Made by a program: the position numbers and the translations under genes. The notes beneath the pieces are model-generated. The model was not told the DNA's origin and did no database searches. It saw only the letters and a list, made by a program, of their open reading frames with translations. From Schizochytrium sp. TIO01 (lineage: Eukaryota > Sar > Bigyra > Thraustochytrida > Thraustochytriidae): 64,000 nt of DNA. Where the stretch lies: positions 6,748,029 to 6,812,028 of the forward strand of contig SMSO01000014.1 of NCBI GenBank assembly GCA_004764695.1, in the 5' to 3' direction. Of the stretch, positions 10,387 to 20,245 are shown piece after piece; position 1 is the stretch's first letter; each line of letters opens with the position of its first letter.

Positions 10387-13300
10387 TTATTGTTGCTGAT
10401 TCTTCCGGTACCAGCTTGAGAACTCGTCAAATGTAAGCTGGCCATCGTTATCAGCATCGGTCTCAATAAAACATTGTTCTGTGGTGATGATGGCAAGCTG
10501 CTCAGGATCAACACCCATGCCTTTTGCAGCTTCAGGATCGGCTGCAAACAAAACCTTGAAGACTGCAGTCAGGTACGAGGTCATTTCCTCAACAGATACA
10601 CGGTTATCACCATTAGCATCATACAAACTAAAGGCAGAGACGACCTTCTCCTCAGCACTACCCGAACACAAAATCGAAAGACCCGCGGCAAGTTCACGCT
10701 GATCAACCTTGGAGTCATTGTTGCTGTCGAAAACACCAAAGAGAGCACGTGCTACCTCAGCAGCCGCCTTTTGATCTACATAAGATTCATGGCCGCCACC
10801 TTGTTCGATCAGCATCTCGAAGACAGAAACGAACTGGTTAAAGTCCATCTTTCCGGTGCCAGCGACAGAGTGAATAGTGTCGAGTACTTCCTGAAGCTCG
10901 AGGTTTTCGAGCTTGGTCAAGCGTTTCACTTCTGCAAGACCCTTCAGGGGAACCGGTGTGGACGGTGGGCTCAGTTCAGATGGAGAGATAGGTGCTGCTT
11001 TCTGATTCAGATTTTGCGATTGAGCAGCAGCTGCCATCTCATCAGGCCCGCCAAACAGAGCTCCACCTCCACCAGCACCGAACCACAAGGTGAACTCCTC
11101 AAGTGAAATGCGCTCGTCTCCATCAAGGTCAGCTTCCTCCATTGCGGTCTCGGTTGTGGCTTGAGCCAGCTGCAAGGGACTAATTCCTTCAGGAAATTGA
11201 CTTGGAGCCAAGCTTGCAAGTGCAGCGAAGACTCCATGAAGATAAGTCTCCATTTCATCACGAGAAATAAAACCATCACCATCAAGATCAAATAGACTAA
11301 AAGCCTGGCTAATTTTCACGTCACGAGGGTCCTCGGTAAGAATGGAAAGACCAGCAGACACCATGGCGAAATCAGCACCTGAGCTACGGTCTGAAGCAAA
11401 GGCGTCAAACAGCTTCTTCGTGACAATCTCCAGAAGAACTTGATCAGCCTTACTTTGAGAAGGCTCGGAACGAGTGACAATGTCGTGAATTGTGCTGGCA
11501 AAAGAATCAAAGTCTAACAAGCCCTCAGCGTTTGTGGCAAGGGCAAATTCTTGAAAGACTTCACTGGTGGTCAACTTGCCCAAACCAGTCACGCGGCGCG
11601 CATCTTCTAGAGACACATTGTTCGGGGTAGAAGTGGCCACGGCATCCGCGTAACGAGCAGGTGCAGGGGGGCGTTTGCTACTGTTCTTGCCAAGAGCCTC
11701 AGCAGCTCCTGGAGACGACTCAAACCATTCCTTAAATTCCTCAAATGAAAGTTGATCGTCATGGTTAGTGTCGGCAGCATCAAAAATAGATTGTGCACAA
11801 GCCCGTGCCAGGTCCTCAGGAGCGGCTCCGCCAGTGCGACGAGACGCGCTGGGCTCGGTCTCATAAATTACACGGAACATCGACAGAAGAATCTTTTCCA
11901 TGTTCTCATGCGAGATGAAGCCCGAACCAGCATAGTCATATACAGCAAAGAGCTCCTCCATTTTTGAGTTCGCGTCAGAGTTGTTACCATCGGCGAGAAG
12001 CAAGAGGCCGGCAGCTATTTCAGTATAGTCCACTACACCATTGTTGTCGGCATCCAAAATGTCAAATAATCGCAGGCGGACAAGGTTTAGCTTTGCATCA
12101 TCCTCGCTGCTACGTTGCTTCTTAGAAATCAACTGGTTAAAAGCCTTCTCAAAAGCAGGACGAGTCAACACTCCATTATCATCTGTGTAGGTAGCGAAGA
12201 CCTCAAACATTTCACTTGAGGTGCGGTCACCAAAGCCAGTAATCTCCTTCACTTGATCCAAGGAAAGCCAATCAGGTGACACACCAGAGTCGTGCACAGG
12301 AGCAGCACGAATTACCTCAACGTCAGAAGCGCTAGCTAAAGTATTTCCATCGCCATCCAAAACAACTGCAGACGATGCAACAACATTTCTACCTGTGTTG
12401 TCTGTTACAGATACTGCCGAAGACTTCACAACCTCAGGGACGCCATTTGCTGCAGGTGGGGACATCGGGGCAACCGGAGCGGGCCCACTCCTCTGAACTG
12501 AGGAGCCACGCTGCCCGAGGGTTGCAGCAGCATCCGGTGATGACATAAACCACTCCTTAAACTCATCAAAAGAGAGTTGGTTGTCATGATTCGTGTCAGC
12601 CGCCTCGAAAATGGACTGAGCACAGGCTTCTGCAAGGTCCTCAGGCGCGGCACCACCAGTGCGGCGTACAGAAGAAGGATCAGTCTCATAGATCACACGG
12701 AACATAGACAACAGGATCTTTTCCATGTTTTCGCGAGAAATGTAACCCGTACCAGCGAAATCATACAGCTCAAAGAGCTCCTCCATCTTCGAGTTAGCGT
12801 CAGAGTCGCCACCGTCAGCTAGAAGGAGCAAACCGGCAGCAATTTCAGCAAAATCTACAACACCATTTCCGTCGGCGTCCATTATATCGAAAAGGCGAAG
12901 GCGTACGAGGTTAAGCTTCCCATATTCACCAGGAGTACGCTCCTTCTCAGGCACCAATTGGTTGAAAGCATCTTCAAAGGCAGGGCGTGACAGTACACCT
13001 TCCTCATTTGTGTTAGCAGCAAAGACCTCGAAGAGTTCAGAAGCACTACGCTCCCCAAAACCAGTAATTTCTTTGACCTGATCGAGAGATAGCCAATCTG
13101 GTGAAATGGCATCGTCATGAACAGGTGCAGCACGAATTACTTCAACCTCGCCAATGTTTGCATCCATAGAATCGTGAACGATAGTGGCATTTTCATTGGA
13201 GGACTTCAGTGGAGTGCTTGCATCATCAGAATCCATCCAACGGCGGAATTCTTCAAAGTTCAGCTTGCCATCACCATCCATGTCAAAATCAGAAATGACT

Positions 13301-16300
13301 TGGGCAGCCGTACTAGCGGCGAGTTCCTCTGCAGAGAGGCCACCGGCGAGGGCCTGTGCTTCGGGAGAAGTAGACAAGTACAGGCGGTATACACTCAGGA
13401 GGTAACGTTGGATCTCATCTTCATCAAGAAGGCCATCGTCATCTTCATCAAAGAGGGAAAACGCAGCCTGGGCTTTGCGGTGTGCAGGATCACGAGAGAG
13501 AAGAGCAATACCAGCAGAAAGTTCAGCAAAGTCTACTGCGCCAGAGTTGTCAGCATCAAAGATGTTAAAGAGTGCATCGTATACCAGAGGAAGCATTTGG
13601 ATGTCACGCGCAGAGAGTTCATCCCCATCGACAAATTTAGAAATAACCTTGCGGAAATTTTCCGGGGTCAGGAGACCATCTTCATCAACCACAAGTGCAA
13701 ACTCCTCGAAAATATCCCGCTGTGCCCACTTGCCGAGACCGGTGATACGTTTGAGTTCGTCAATTGACAGCCAGCCAGAAGCAGATCCTACCACTTTGCC
13801 CATGGCCCGAGCAGTATCGTCAGACTCCCACCAGCGCTTAAATTCTGCAAAGGACAATTCGTCATCACGGTTCAAGTCAGCTTCCTCAAAGATTTCCTCC
13901 ACAGTGACCTTGGCAAGATCTTCAGCAGACATATTGCCCATAAACAGATCAGCGCCCTCCTGAGTTTCTAACATGAGGCGGAAAACGGAGGTTAAATACC
14001 ACTCCATACTCTCCCGAGACACTGTGCCAGTACCATCTTGGTCATACAGGCGAAAGGCTGCCTCCGCTGCTCCATGGCCGCCCTTTTCACCACCTTTACA
14101 CAGGACTGAGAGGCCCGATGCAAGCTCTAAAAAGTCAACGGTGCCGTTGCCATCCTGATCAAAGACATCAAAGAGCTGAGCGACAACAATAGCAGCACGT
14201 TCTTGCTCGTTCGGGTTCAACAAGAGGTTGCTACGGCTTCGCATAATACGCTGGAACACAGTTGTGAAAGCAGCACGGTCGAGTTCGCCATCAACCGCCT
14301 CAACGGCAAATGCTTCGAAAGCATCAGCAGCATCCATGCTCTCAAGCCCAGTGAGACGCCGAGCATCAGAAAGACTCATCTTTGACATGTCCTGAGAAGG
14401 AGGCGGGGGAGGTGGCGGGGTACCTTGGCGGCGCTGGGTAGATTGCATGGGGATTCCACCAGGTGCCAGTGCCGCCTGGGCATCAGAGTCCCACCAACGT
14501 TTGAACTCGTCCCAGCTGATGAGAGAATCGTGGTTAATGTCCATCTCGCGGAACAACTCTTCCATTGAAGCTTCTGCCAAAGCCTCGGGCTTGACACCGC
14601 CCAACTGCTCGCGGGTGGATGGCTGCAACGCAAACATGACACGGAAAACCGCGCTCAAGAATGAGTAAAGCTCGGGTTTAGAGATCATTCCATCACCATT
14701 GAGGTCGTACAAGGCAAAGCAAGACTCTGCGCGCATATCCTTGCCACCACCTGCAAGGATTGACAGACCAGCAGCCAAATCAGTAAATTCAATAGCACCA
14801 GCACCGTCTGTGTCAAACGCATGGAAAATGCGGTTAATCACAAGGTGCAGGCGATCCATCTCATCGGAGGTAAACGCGGGTGGGCGTGCCAGAGAAATTT
14901 CACGGAAGACCTGTTCAAAGGTATGCCGATCAATCGTACCATCTGGGCAACGTTCTGCAAATAGCTCGAAGATCTCATTAGGGAGGTATTGCTCAAAACG
15001 CGTGAGCTTGCGAATGTCGTTGAGAGAAAGAGCCATTGGTACAGTCTCTGTAAACTGCGTCAAGGAAGCACCTTCACCTTTCGAGTACCATTTTCTAAAA
15101 GTCGGGTAGTCGATCTCATCATCCGTTGAAAGTCCATTGGAATCAAAGATTTCTTGCGCAGTGGCTGTAGCAAGCTCCTTCGCAGTGGTGCCAACATGTT
15201 CTTTCAATCCAGGCTGAGTCTCAAAGAGCAAGGTGAAGACCGAGGTTAGGTATTGAGTGATCTCCTTCAAGCTAATACCACCTGAGCCATCAAGATCCCA
15301 CAGCTCAAAAGCGAGCTGGGCCTTTGAATCAATATCCATAGTTGGGTTAAGGATAGACAGTCCAGCATTAAGTTCGCGATGATCAATGAGGCCGTTATTG
15401 TCCATATCAAAGATTTCGAAAAGACGATCAAGAACCACGTTAAGGCGCGTCTGTTGAGCCATAGTGAGCTCTTCGCCATCAGAAGCCTCGGCGATGATTT
15501 CCTGGAAAGCAGCAAGAAAACCCTTCTTGTCAATCTCACCATTGCTGTTGGCAAACTCCAAGAACTGATCCGAGATATCCTCAGCAGCATAGCGATCAAT
15601 CTTTGTGAGCTTACGGATCTCGTCCATACTAACAAAGCTCGGTGTCTGAGCCACAAGATCTTGTACAGCGCTTCCAGTTTTGGACATTTGGACCCATTTA
15701 GTGAACTCTTCGTAGGAAAGGCGACCATCTTCATTCAAGTCAGCGTCTAGAAAAGCTTGTTCAGCGGTTTGACGAGCGAGATCCTCAGGCGTAACATTAC
15801 CAACACGTTCCTTAAGTTCAGGTTGTACCTCGAAGAGAACCTTAAATGTAGAAGTCATCAACTTAATCATTTCAGAAAGGCTCACGTAGCCATCACCATC
15901 TTCATCAAACAGGGCAAAGCTTGTTGCCATGCGATCACCATCAGTCTCAGTTCCAGCAAGAACCATGAGACCTGTGGACAACTCAGAAAAGGAGACGCGA
16001 CCATCCTTACTATAATCAAACATATCATAGAGGCGATCCATCAGGAAGGTGAGACGGACAAAATCATCTTCAGTCTGGCAAGCCTCCTGGTCTACCAGTT
16101 CATGCATGACCTCATCAAAAGACTCGCGACTAATGTACATATTGCTCGTGGTCTTATGACGTCTCATACGCGAACCTGTGGGACGAAATCCGTCATCATC
16201 AGCCTCAGGGTACTCAACGGCAGCTTCGGCAAACTTTTCAAGAAGCTCACTCGAATTGTATAGATGAAGACGAGTAAGGCGGCGGATTTCATCCAAGTTA

Positions 16301-19300
16301 AACCAGTCAGCATCTGCGGCCATGAGCTCCGCAGCAACACTGAGTTGCTGACCTGTGCTCTTAGAATACCACGCACGGAACTCATCGAGGTTCAGACGGT
16401 CGTCATGATTTTTGTCACATTCAGTCATAATTTGGCCGGCTGTGCGACGAGCAAGTTCTTCCGCAGGAAGGCCCCCAGTTTCAGACTTAGTGCTAGGCTG
16501 GGTTGCATACATTACACGGAAAACGCAGGTAAGGTAGCGCTCAAGCTCTGAACGCTGAATGTATCCGTCCCCATCAATATCATAAAGTTCAAAGACTGCG
16601 CGGACACGGGCCTCGCGAACTTCCTCGGAGTTGCGAGCTTGGGTAGTAGGACTTGTCAATTCATTTCCAGGGGCGCCGCAGAGAATGCTAATACCAGCAC
16701 CAAGTTCCTGCATGTCAACATAGTTATCCTTGTTGAGGTCAAGAGTGTCAAAGAGTCTATGCAAAACAAGTCTAAGACGATCTTGGTCGTCCTCAGCATC
16801 AAGGCCACCTTGCATACTCACAATGCGATGGAAACCCCGAAAGAAAGCATCCTTTGTGAGACGACCCTCCATATCAGCTTGAGCAGCGAGGATATCAAAG
16901 GCATCATCTGGAGAATAACGGTCGAGCATGGTCAGGCGGCGAACCTCAGGAAGTGAAATCCAAGAGCTGGATACATCCTCATGGTTATTTTGTTGCTTTT
17001 GCTGATGCTGCTGCTGCTGCTGCTTCTGTGCAGACAACGCCTGTGCATTAGGTTGGGGGGGGTGCTGGCTGCCATCATCCATGAACCACGAACGGAATTC
17101 TTCCCAATCCAAGAGTCCATTCTTATCGAGATCAGCTTGAGCAAAAACACTCTCCGCTGTGACACGAGCTAGCTCTTCTGCAGAAATGTTACCCGCAATT
17201 GCTCGGGAAGACGGTTGAAGCAAGAACATGATCTTGTAGACGGAGAACAGGTATTGAGAAAGTTCTTCACGGCTAATGACTTCATCGTTGTTAAGATCGA
17301 AGAGCTCAAAGCAAGTCATGGCACGCTCCTCGGGGTCTCCACTGACGCACATAATAGATAATCCGCTCAGCAGCTGACGGAAGTCTGCAAGTCCACCGGC
17401 GGGTGCATAAAGAGCAAAAATGCTTTCAGAAAGCGCTTTGAGTTTGCTAGGATCAGCTCCGGAGGGTGCAAGGTTAGAAATAACAGTCTGGAAAGCACGA
17501 GCAGAGATTCCGGAAGTCGTTGGGTCAGCAACATCGGAAAACACTTCAAGAAGGTCTTCAACAGTAAGGTCTTCAAGCCCAGTAAGCTTACGTGCTTCCT
17601 CAAGGCTGACAGAAGGTCCATTTTGGTCCTGGATAGTTGCCACAGCCTGTCCAGAGTCTGAGCTGAGGTACCAGCGGGAGAATTCACTAAAGCTCAGACG
17701 CTGGTCAGCATTCTTATCGTAGTGCATAAAGGCTTCCATTGTTGTTTCACGAGCGAGACTATCCACATCTAGCCCTTGAACATTGGAAAGTCCCTTCAGC
17801 TCGAATTGCACGGTAAATACAGCCCTAAGCATCTCAAAGAGTTCCTCAGGTTCAATGTAGCCCGAGTTGTCTTTGTCAAAAAGAGAGAATACAGCTCGAG
17901 TCTTGGCATCCGGAAGGTGAGCGGTGGGTCCAACACCATTGGTACAGAGCACGCTAATGCCACTTGCAATCTCCTCGAAGGAAAGAATACCATTATGGTC
18001 CTGGTCAAAGATGGCCCAGAGGCGTTTAATGATTTGACGGTACAGGTGATCTGCGTGCTGATTGCGTGGCTGGTCGCCATATGCACGATGACGCAGCGCG
18101 AGAAAGGCCTGCACGTAGCCTTCGTAGGTAAGGTCGCCATCTTCGTCGCGGTGTCTGCTGAATTCATCAAAAACTTGGAATACATCAAACCGGTCAATGC
18201 CAGTGAGTGCACGAACCTGCTCGAGGGACAGGCCGCTTTGTGTGAGAGGCACAGGCCTCAAGTCTGCATTCGCGACGGCGGTGTTAGTGTCAGCAGCGTT
18301 GCCGGACGGTGCCGGAGCGTTACCAATAGAGGCTGGCTTTTCCCACCAAGTACGGAACTCCTCAAACGAGAGGCGTCCATCACCATCTGTATCGGCTTCC
18401 TCAAAGCAAGCGCGAGCAGTAACCTCGGCGAGCTCGTCGGGGTCCATAGGAAGGCGACCAGGCTGGGCCATTTCGAGCATGCGGAAAGTACTTGCCATGT
18501 AGGTTTCCATTTCAGCAAGGCTAATGTAGCCATCATTATTATAATCATAGAGTTTGAAGGCCGCAAGGACCTTGTCAGTTCTGGATCCCGCGCAGAGGAC
18601 AGAGACACCCGATAACTCCTCAAAGTCTACAAGTCCGTTACCATCAACGTCAAAGATATCAAAGATGCGGTCAAGATCGCGCTGGACGACTTGGGGATCT
18701 ATGCGGATCTGCTTGAGGCGCATCAGAATCATATAGGCGTCACGGAAGCGGTTGCGGTTGAGACTGCCGTCGTTAGCGCGGTCAGCGAAGACGTCAAATA
18801 CTTCCTCGGCAGTGCACTTGTCGAAGTGAAGTCGTTGGCTAAGCTCCATGAGCATGTTAGAGGTATCAGGAAGGACGGACATGCTCGAGGCGCCCCCAGA
18901 GGACTCACTGTGCACAAGAGCGTGCATGGATGCCGACGATGAGGAGGACGAAGATGCCGTCAGTGGTGGTCTTGCAACGTTGTATTGTACTGATTGTGTG
19001 GACGCGGCGGGCGGTGCAGCTGCTGAGGGCGGCGCAGAGCGTGAGGAGGGCATGTCTGAGGCGTACCAAGCATAAAACTGCTCCCACGAGAGCGCCCCCG
19101 TCAAGGGGACGCCAGCCTCACGGAAACACTGCTCTGTGGTGACGGCTGCAAGTTCCTCAGGGGAAATCTGAAATCGCTCGAAGACGTCACCGTTGCCAGC
19201 GGTGCTTGAGATAACGCGAAAGACGCTTGAGAGATACTGCTTCATCTCAGAGAACCAGATCTGGCCATCTTGAGCAAGATCAAACATGCTGAAGGCAAGG

Positions 19301-20175
19301 CGGATCTTCTGCTCTTGTGAACCTGAGCACAGCAGCGAGAGGCCTGCCACGAGTTCCTTTGCGCTAACGCGACTGTCACGTGCTGTGTCAAAGACCGCAA
19401 AGAGACGTCCGAGGAGGTGACCAGTTGCAACCTGGTCTCCGCGGTAGTCTTCTTTGAGAAACTTAGAGAAGACCTGAATAAACGTTTCCCGTGTCAGAAA
19501 GCCGCCCGGAGCCAGTTCTGCGAAGAGTTGCATAATTTTGGCAATATCCTGGGTATCCAGCTGAAACATGCTTGAGACATCTGCAGCGCCGCCAATCAAC
19601 TGACCATTTCCACGGCTGCTGGGGCTATTCTCCTGATATTGCTGGTGCTGCTGGTGCTGAGGTATAGCCGACGCAGCGTTGGAGAAGCTCCTGTTGAGGG
19701 TACGTTCCGCAATGGCCTCAGCGTCGTCCTCATCAATCTCATCGTCGTCTTCGTCGTCCACCTCGTCGTCATCATCGTCGTTCACACCAGCTGCGCTCAC
19801 ACCAATCTGCTCTCCCATAAATTCCTCATCGTCATCATCATCATCTCCGATGTCTCTTCGAAATTCCGCTTGGCGGAAGTCCTCCTCGTCGTCATCATCA
19901 CCCTCGGCATGGCTGTCAACGTCCTCGGAGTCATCGGCCCTGAGCACAACGTGAATGCTCTGGTAGGCGGCGAAGGCAGAAGGATCCTTGCAGACTCTAG
20001 AAAGCGGGAACGAACGCCCGGTGTCGGCCACAAAGACAGCATCCACGGCATCGTCCGGAAGGCCAAGCGCGGCGCAGAGCAGCTGGCGCAGCTCGGCCTC
20101 GCTCGTGCCCGGCCCAACCCAGAGCGCCTTAGAGAGGCCGTTCCAGTGGAAGCGCACCGACACGGGGCGCACCAT
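10387..20175 (-). CDS. Giant 3262-aa protein of 14 tandem EF-hand modules
   Basis: Intronless frame from an ATG at 20175 to TAA at 10387. Residues 1-80 form a small globular N-terminal domain of possible ubiquitin/PB1-like fold (starts MVRPVSVRFHWNGLSKALWV). A D/E-rich linker follows (about 78-145). From about 205 to the end there are 14 copies of a module of about 220 aa. Each begins with a signature like SLDEIRRLTGLDRY, followed by a helical pre-segment, then EF loops such as FDVDGNGLVDFEELSGVSVLC, LYDYNNDGYISLAEM and ADTDGDGRLSFEEF ending in W[YW]. The order (pre-segment, then xGLSxLCxGSxxxK between loops) resembles neuronal calcium sensor or calaxin-type proteins (family knowledge). Roughly 40 EF loops are present; some are degenerate, for example the first loop of module 13 and the last of module 7. 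A poly-proline linker precedes module 9. No membrane segment or signal peptide is seen, so it is probably a cytosolic or cytoskeletal calcium-responsive scaffold (inference). Confidence 0.92.
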   Translation of the reverse strand: MVRPVSVRFHWNGLSKALWVGPGTSEAELRQLLCAALGLPDDAVDAVFVADTGRSFPLSRVCKDPSAFAAYQSIHVVLRADDSEDVDSHAEGDDDDEEDFRQAEFRRDIGDDDDDDEEFMGEQIGVSAAGVNDDDDDEVDDEDDDEIDEDDAEAIAERTLNRSFSNAASAIPQHQQHQQYQENSPSSRGNGQLIGGAADVSSMFQLDTQDIAKIMQLFAELAPGGFLTRETFIQVFSKFLKEDYRGDQVATGHLLGRLFAVFDTARDSRVSAKELVAGLSLLCSGSQEQKIRLAFSMFDLAQDGQIWFSEMKQYLSSVFRVISSTAGNGDVFERFQISPEELAAVTTEQCFREAGVPLTGALSWEQFYAWYASDMPSSRSAPPSAAAPPAASTQSVQYNVARPPLTASSSSSSSASMHALVHSESSGGASSMSVLPDTSNMLMELSQRLHFDKCTAEEVFDVFADRANDGSLNRNRFRDAYMILMRLKQIRIDPQVVQRDLDRIFDIFDVDGNGLVDFEELSGVSVLCAGSRTDKVLAAFKLYDYNNDGYISLAEMETYMASTFRMLEMAQPGRLPMDPDELAEVTARACFEEADTDGDGRLSFEEFRTWWEKPASIGNAPAPSGNAADTNTAVANADLRPVPLTQSGLSLEQVRALTGIDRFDVFQVFDEFSRHRDEDGDLTYEGYVQAFLALRHRAYGDQPRNQHADHLYRQIIKRLWAIFDQDHNGILSFEEIASGISVLCTNGVGPTAHLPDAKTRAVFSLFDKDNSGYIEPEELFEMLRAVFTVQFELKGLSNVQGLDVDSLARETTMEAFMHYDKNADQRLSFSEFSRWYLSSDSGQAVATIQDQNGPSVSLEEARKLTGLEDLTVEDLLEVFSDVADPTTSGISARAFQTVISNLAPSGADPSKLKALSESIFALYAPAGGLADFRQLLSGLSIMCVSGDPEERAMTCFELFDLNNDEVISREELSQYLFSVYKIMFLLQPSSRAIAGNISAEELARVTAESVFAQADLDKNGLLDWEEFRSWFMDDGSQHPPQPNAQALSAQKQQQQQHQQKQQNNHEDVSSSWISLPEVRRLTMLDRYSPDDAFDILAAQADMEGRLTKDAFFRGFHRIVSMQGGLDAEDDQDRLRLVLHRLFDTLDLNKDNYVDMQELGAGISILCGAPGNELTSPTTQARNSEEVREARVRAVFELYDIDGDGYIQRSELERYLTCVFRVMYATQPSTKSETGGLPAEELARRTAGQIMTECDKNHDDRLNLDEFRAWYSKSTGQQLSVAAELMAADADWFNLDEIRRLTRLHLYNSSELLEKFAEAAVEYPEADDDGFRPTGSRMRRHKTTSNMYISRESFDEVMHELVDQEACQTEDDFVRLTFLMDRLYDMFDYSKDGRVSFSELSTGLMVLAGTETDGDRMATSFALFDEDGDGYVSLSEMIKLMTSTFKVLFEVQPELKERVGNVTPEDLARQTAEQAFLDADLNEDGRLSYEEFTKWVQMSKTGSAVQDLVAQTPSFVSMDEIRKLTKIDRYAAEDISDQFLEFANSNGEIDKKGFLAAFQEIIAEASDGEELTMAQQTRLNVVLDRLFEIFDMDNNGLIDHRELNAGLSILNPTMDIDSKAQLAFELWDLDGSGGISLKEITQYLTSVFTLLFETQPGLKEHVGTTAKELATATAQEIFDSNGLSTDDEIDYPTFRKWYSKGEGASLTQFTETVPMALSLNDIRKLTRFEQYLPNEIFELFAERCPDGTIDRHTFEQVFREISLARPPAFTSDEMDRLHLVINRIFHAFDTDGAGAIEFTDLAAGLSILAGGGKDMRAESCFALYDLNGDGMISKPELYSFLSAVFRVMFALQPSTREQLGGVKPEALAEASMEELFREMDINHDSLISWDEFKRWWDSDAQAALAPGGIPMQSTQRRQGTPPPPPPPSQDMSKMSLSDARRLTGLESMDAADAFEAFAVEAVDGELDRAAFTTVFQRIMRSRSNLLLNPNEQERAAIVVAQLFDVFDQDGNGTVDFLELASGLSVLCKGGEKGGHGAAEAAFRLYDQDGTGTVSRESMEWYLTSVFRLMLETQEGADLFMGNMSAEDLAKVTVEEIFEEADLNRDDELSFAEFKRWWESDDTARAMGKVVGSASGWLSIDELKRITGLGKWAQRDIFEEFALVVDEDGLLTPENFRKVISKFVDGDELSARDIQMLPLVYDALFNIFDADNSGAVDFAELSAGIALLSRDPAHRKAQAAFSLFDEDDDGLLDEDEIQRYLLSVYRLYLSTSPEAQALAGGLSAEELAASTAAQVISDFDMDGDGKLNFEEFRRWMDSDDASTPLKSSNENATIVHDSMDANIGEVEVIRAAPVHDDAISPDWLSLDQVKEITGFGERSASELFEVFAANTNEEGVLSRPAFEDAFNQLVPEKERTPGEYGKLNLVRLRLFDIMDADGNGVVDFAEIAAGLLLLADGGDSDANSKMEELFELYDFAGTGYISRENMEKILLSMFRVIYETDPSSVRRTGGAAPEDLAEACAQSIFEAADTNHDNQLSFDEFKEWFMSSPDAAATLGQRGSSVQRSGPAPVAPMSPPAANGVPEVVKSSAVSVTDNTGRNVVASSAVVLDGDGNTLASASDVEVIRAAPVHDSGVSPDWLSLDQVKEITGFGDRTSSEMFEVFATYTDDNGVLTRPAFEKAFNQLISKKQRSSEDDAKLNLVRLRLFDILDADNNGVVDYTEIAAGLLLLADGNNSDANSKMEELFAVYDYAGSGFISHENMEKILLSMFRVIYETEPSASRRTGGAAPEDLARACAQSIFDAADTNHDDQLSFEEFKEWFESSPGAAEALGKNSSKRPPAPARYADAVATSTPNNVSLEDARRVTGLGKLTTSEVFQEFALATNAEGLLDFDSFASTIHDIVTRSEPSQSKADQVLLEIVTKKLFDAFASDRSSGADFAMVSAGLSILTEDPRDVKISQAFSLFDLDGDGFISRDEMETYLHGVFAALASLAPSQFPEGISPLQLAQATTETAMEEADLDGDERISLEEFTLWFGAGGGGALFGGPDEMAAAAQSQNLNQKAAPISPSELSPPSTPVPLKGLAEVKRLTKLENLELQEVLDTIHSVAGTGKMDFNQFVSVFEMLIEQGGGHESYVDQKAAAEVARALFGVFDSNNDSKVDQRELAAGLSILCSGSAEEKVVSAFSLYDANGDNRVSVEEMTSYLTAVFKVLFAADPEAAKGMGVDPEQLAIITTEQCFIETDADNDGQLTFDEFSSWYRKNQQQ
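11672..12332 (-). repeat. Module 12 of the EF-hand giant, recent duplicate of module 11
   Basis: Starts at VEVIRAAPVHDS and ends near the linker ALGKNSSK. It is far closer to module 11 (12497-13152) than to any other module, sharing VEVIRAAPVHD, PDWLSLDQVKEITGFG, SKMEELF and FRVIYETxPS nearly unchanged. Both carry the same degenerate third loop (DYAGSGFIS / DFAGTGYIS). Confidence 0.85.
12497..13152 (-). repeat. Module 11 of the EF-hand giant, partner of the module 11/12 duplication
   Basis: Starts VEVIRAAPVHDD and ends near ATLGQRGSS. The two copies are separated by a non-repetitive linker of about 55 residues (12333-12496) rich in P, A, S and V. Confidence 0.85.
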
Positions 20176-20200
20176 CGCGACTTTCCTATATCAGCTGCTG

Positions 20201-20245
20201 ATCGAGGTCCTCGTCCTCGTCCTCGTCCTCGTCCCCGTCCTCGTT
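20201..20245. repeat. (CTCGTC)n hexanucleotide tract in the 5' leader of the EF-hand gene
   Basis: CTCGTC-type units lie about 30 bases upstream of the start codon of the EF-hand giant. They are followed to about 20350 by a degenerate GACTTG/GAAGTT tract. The tract is on the transcribed side and may be part of the 5' UTR. Confidence 0.8.
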
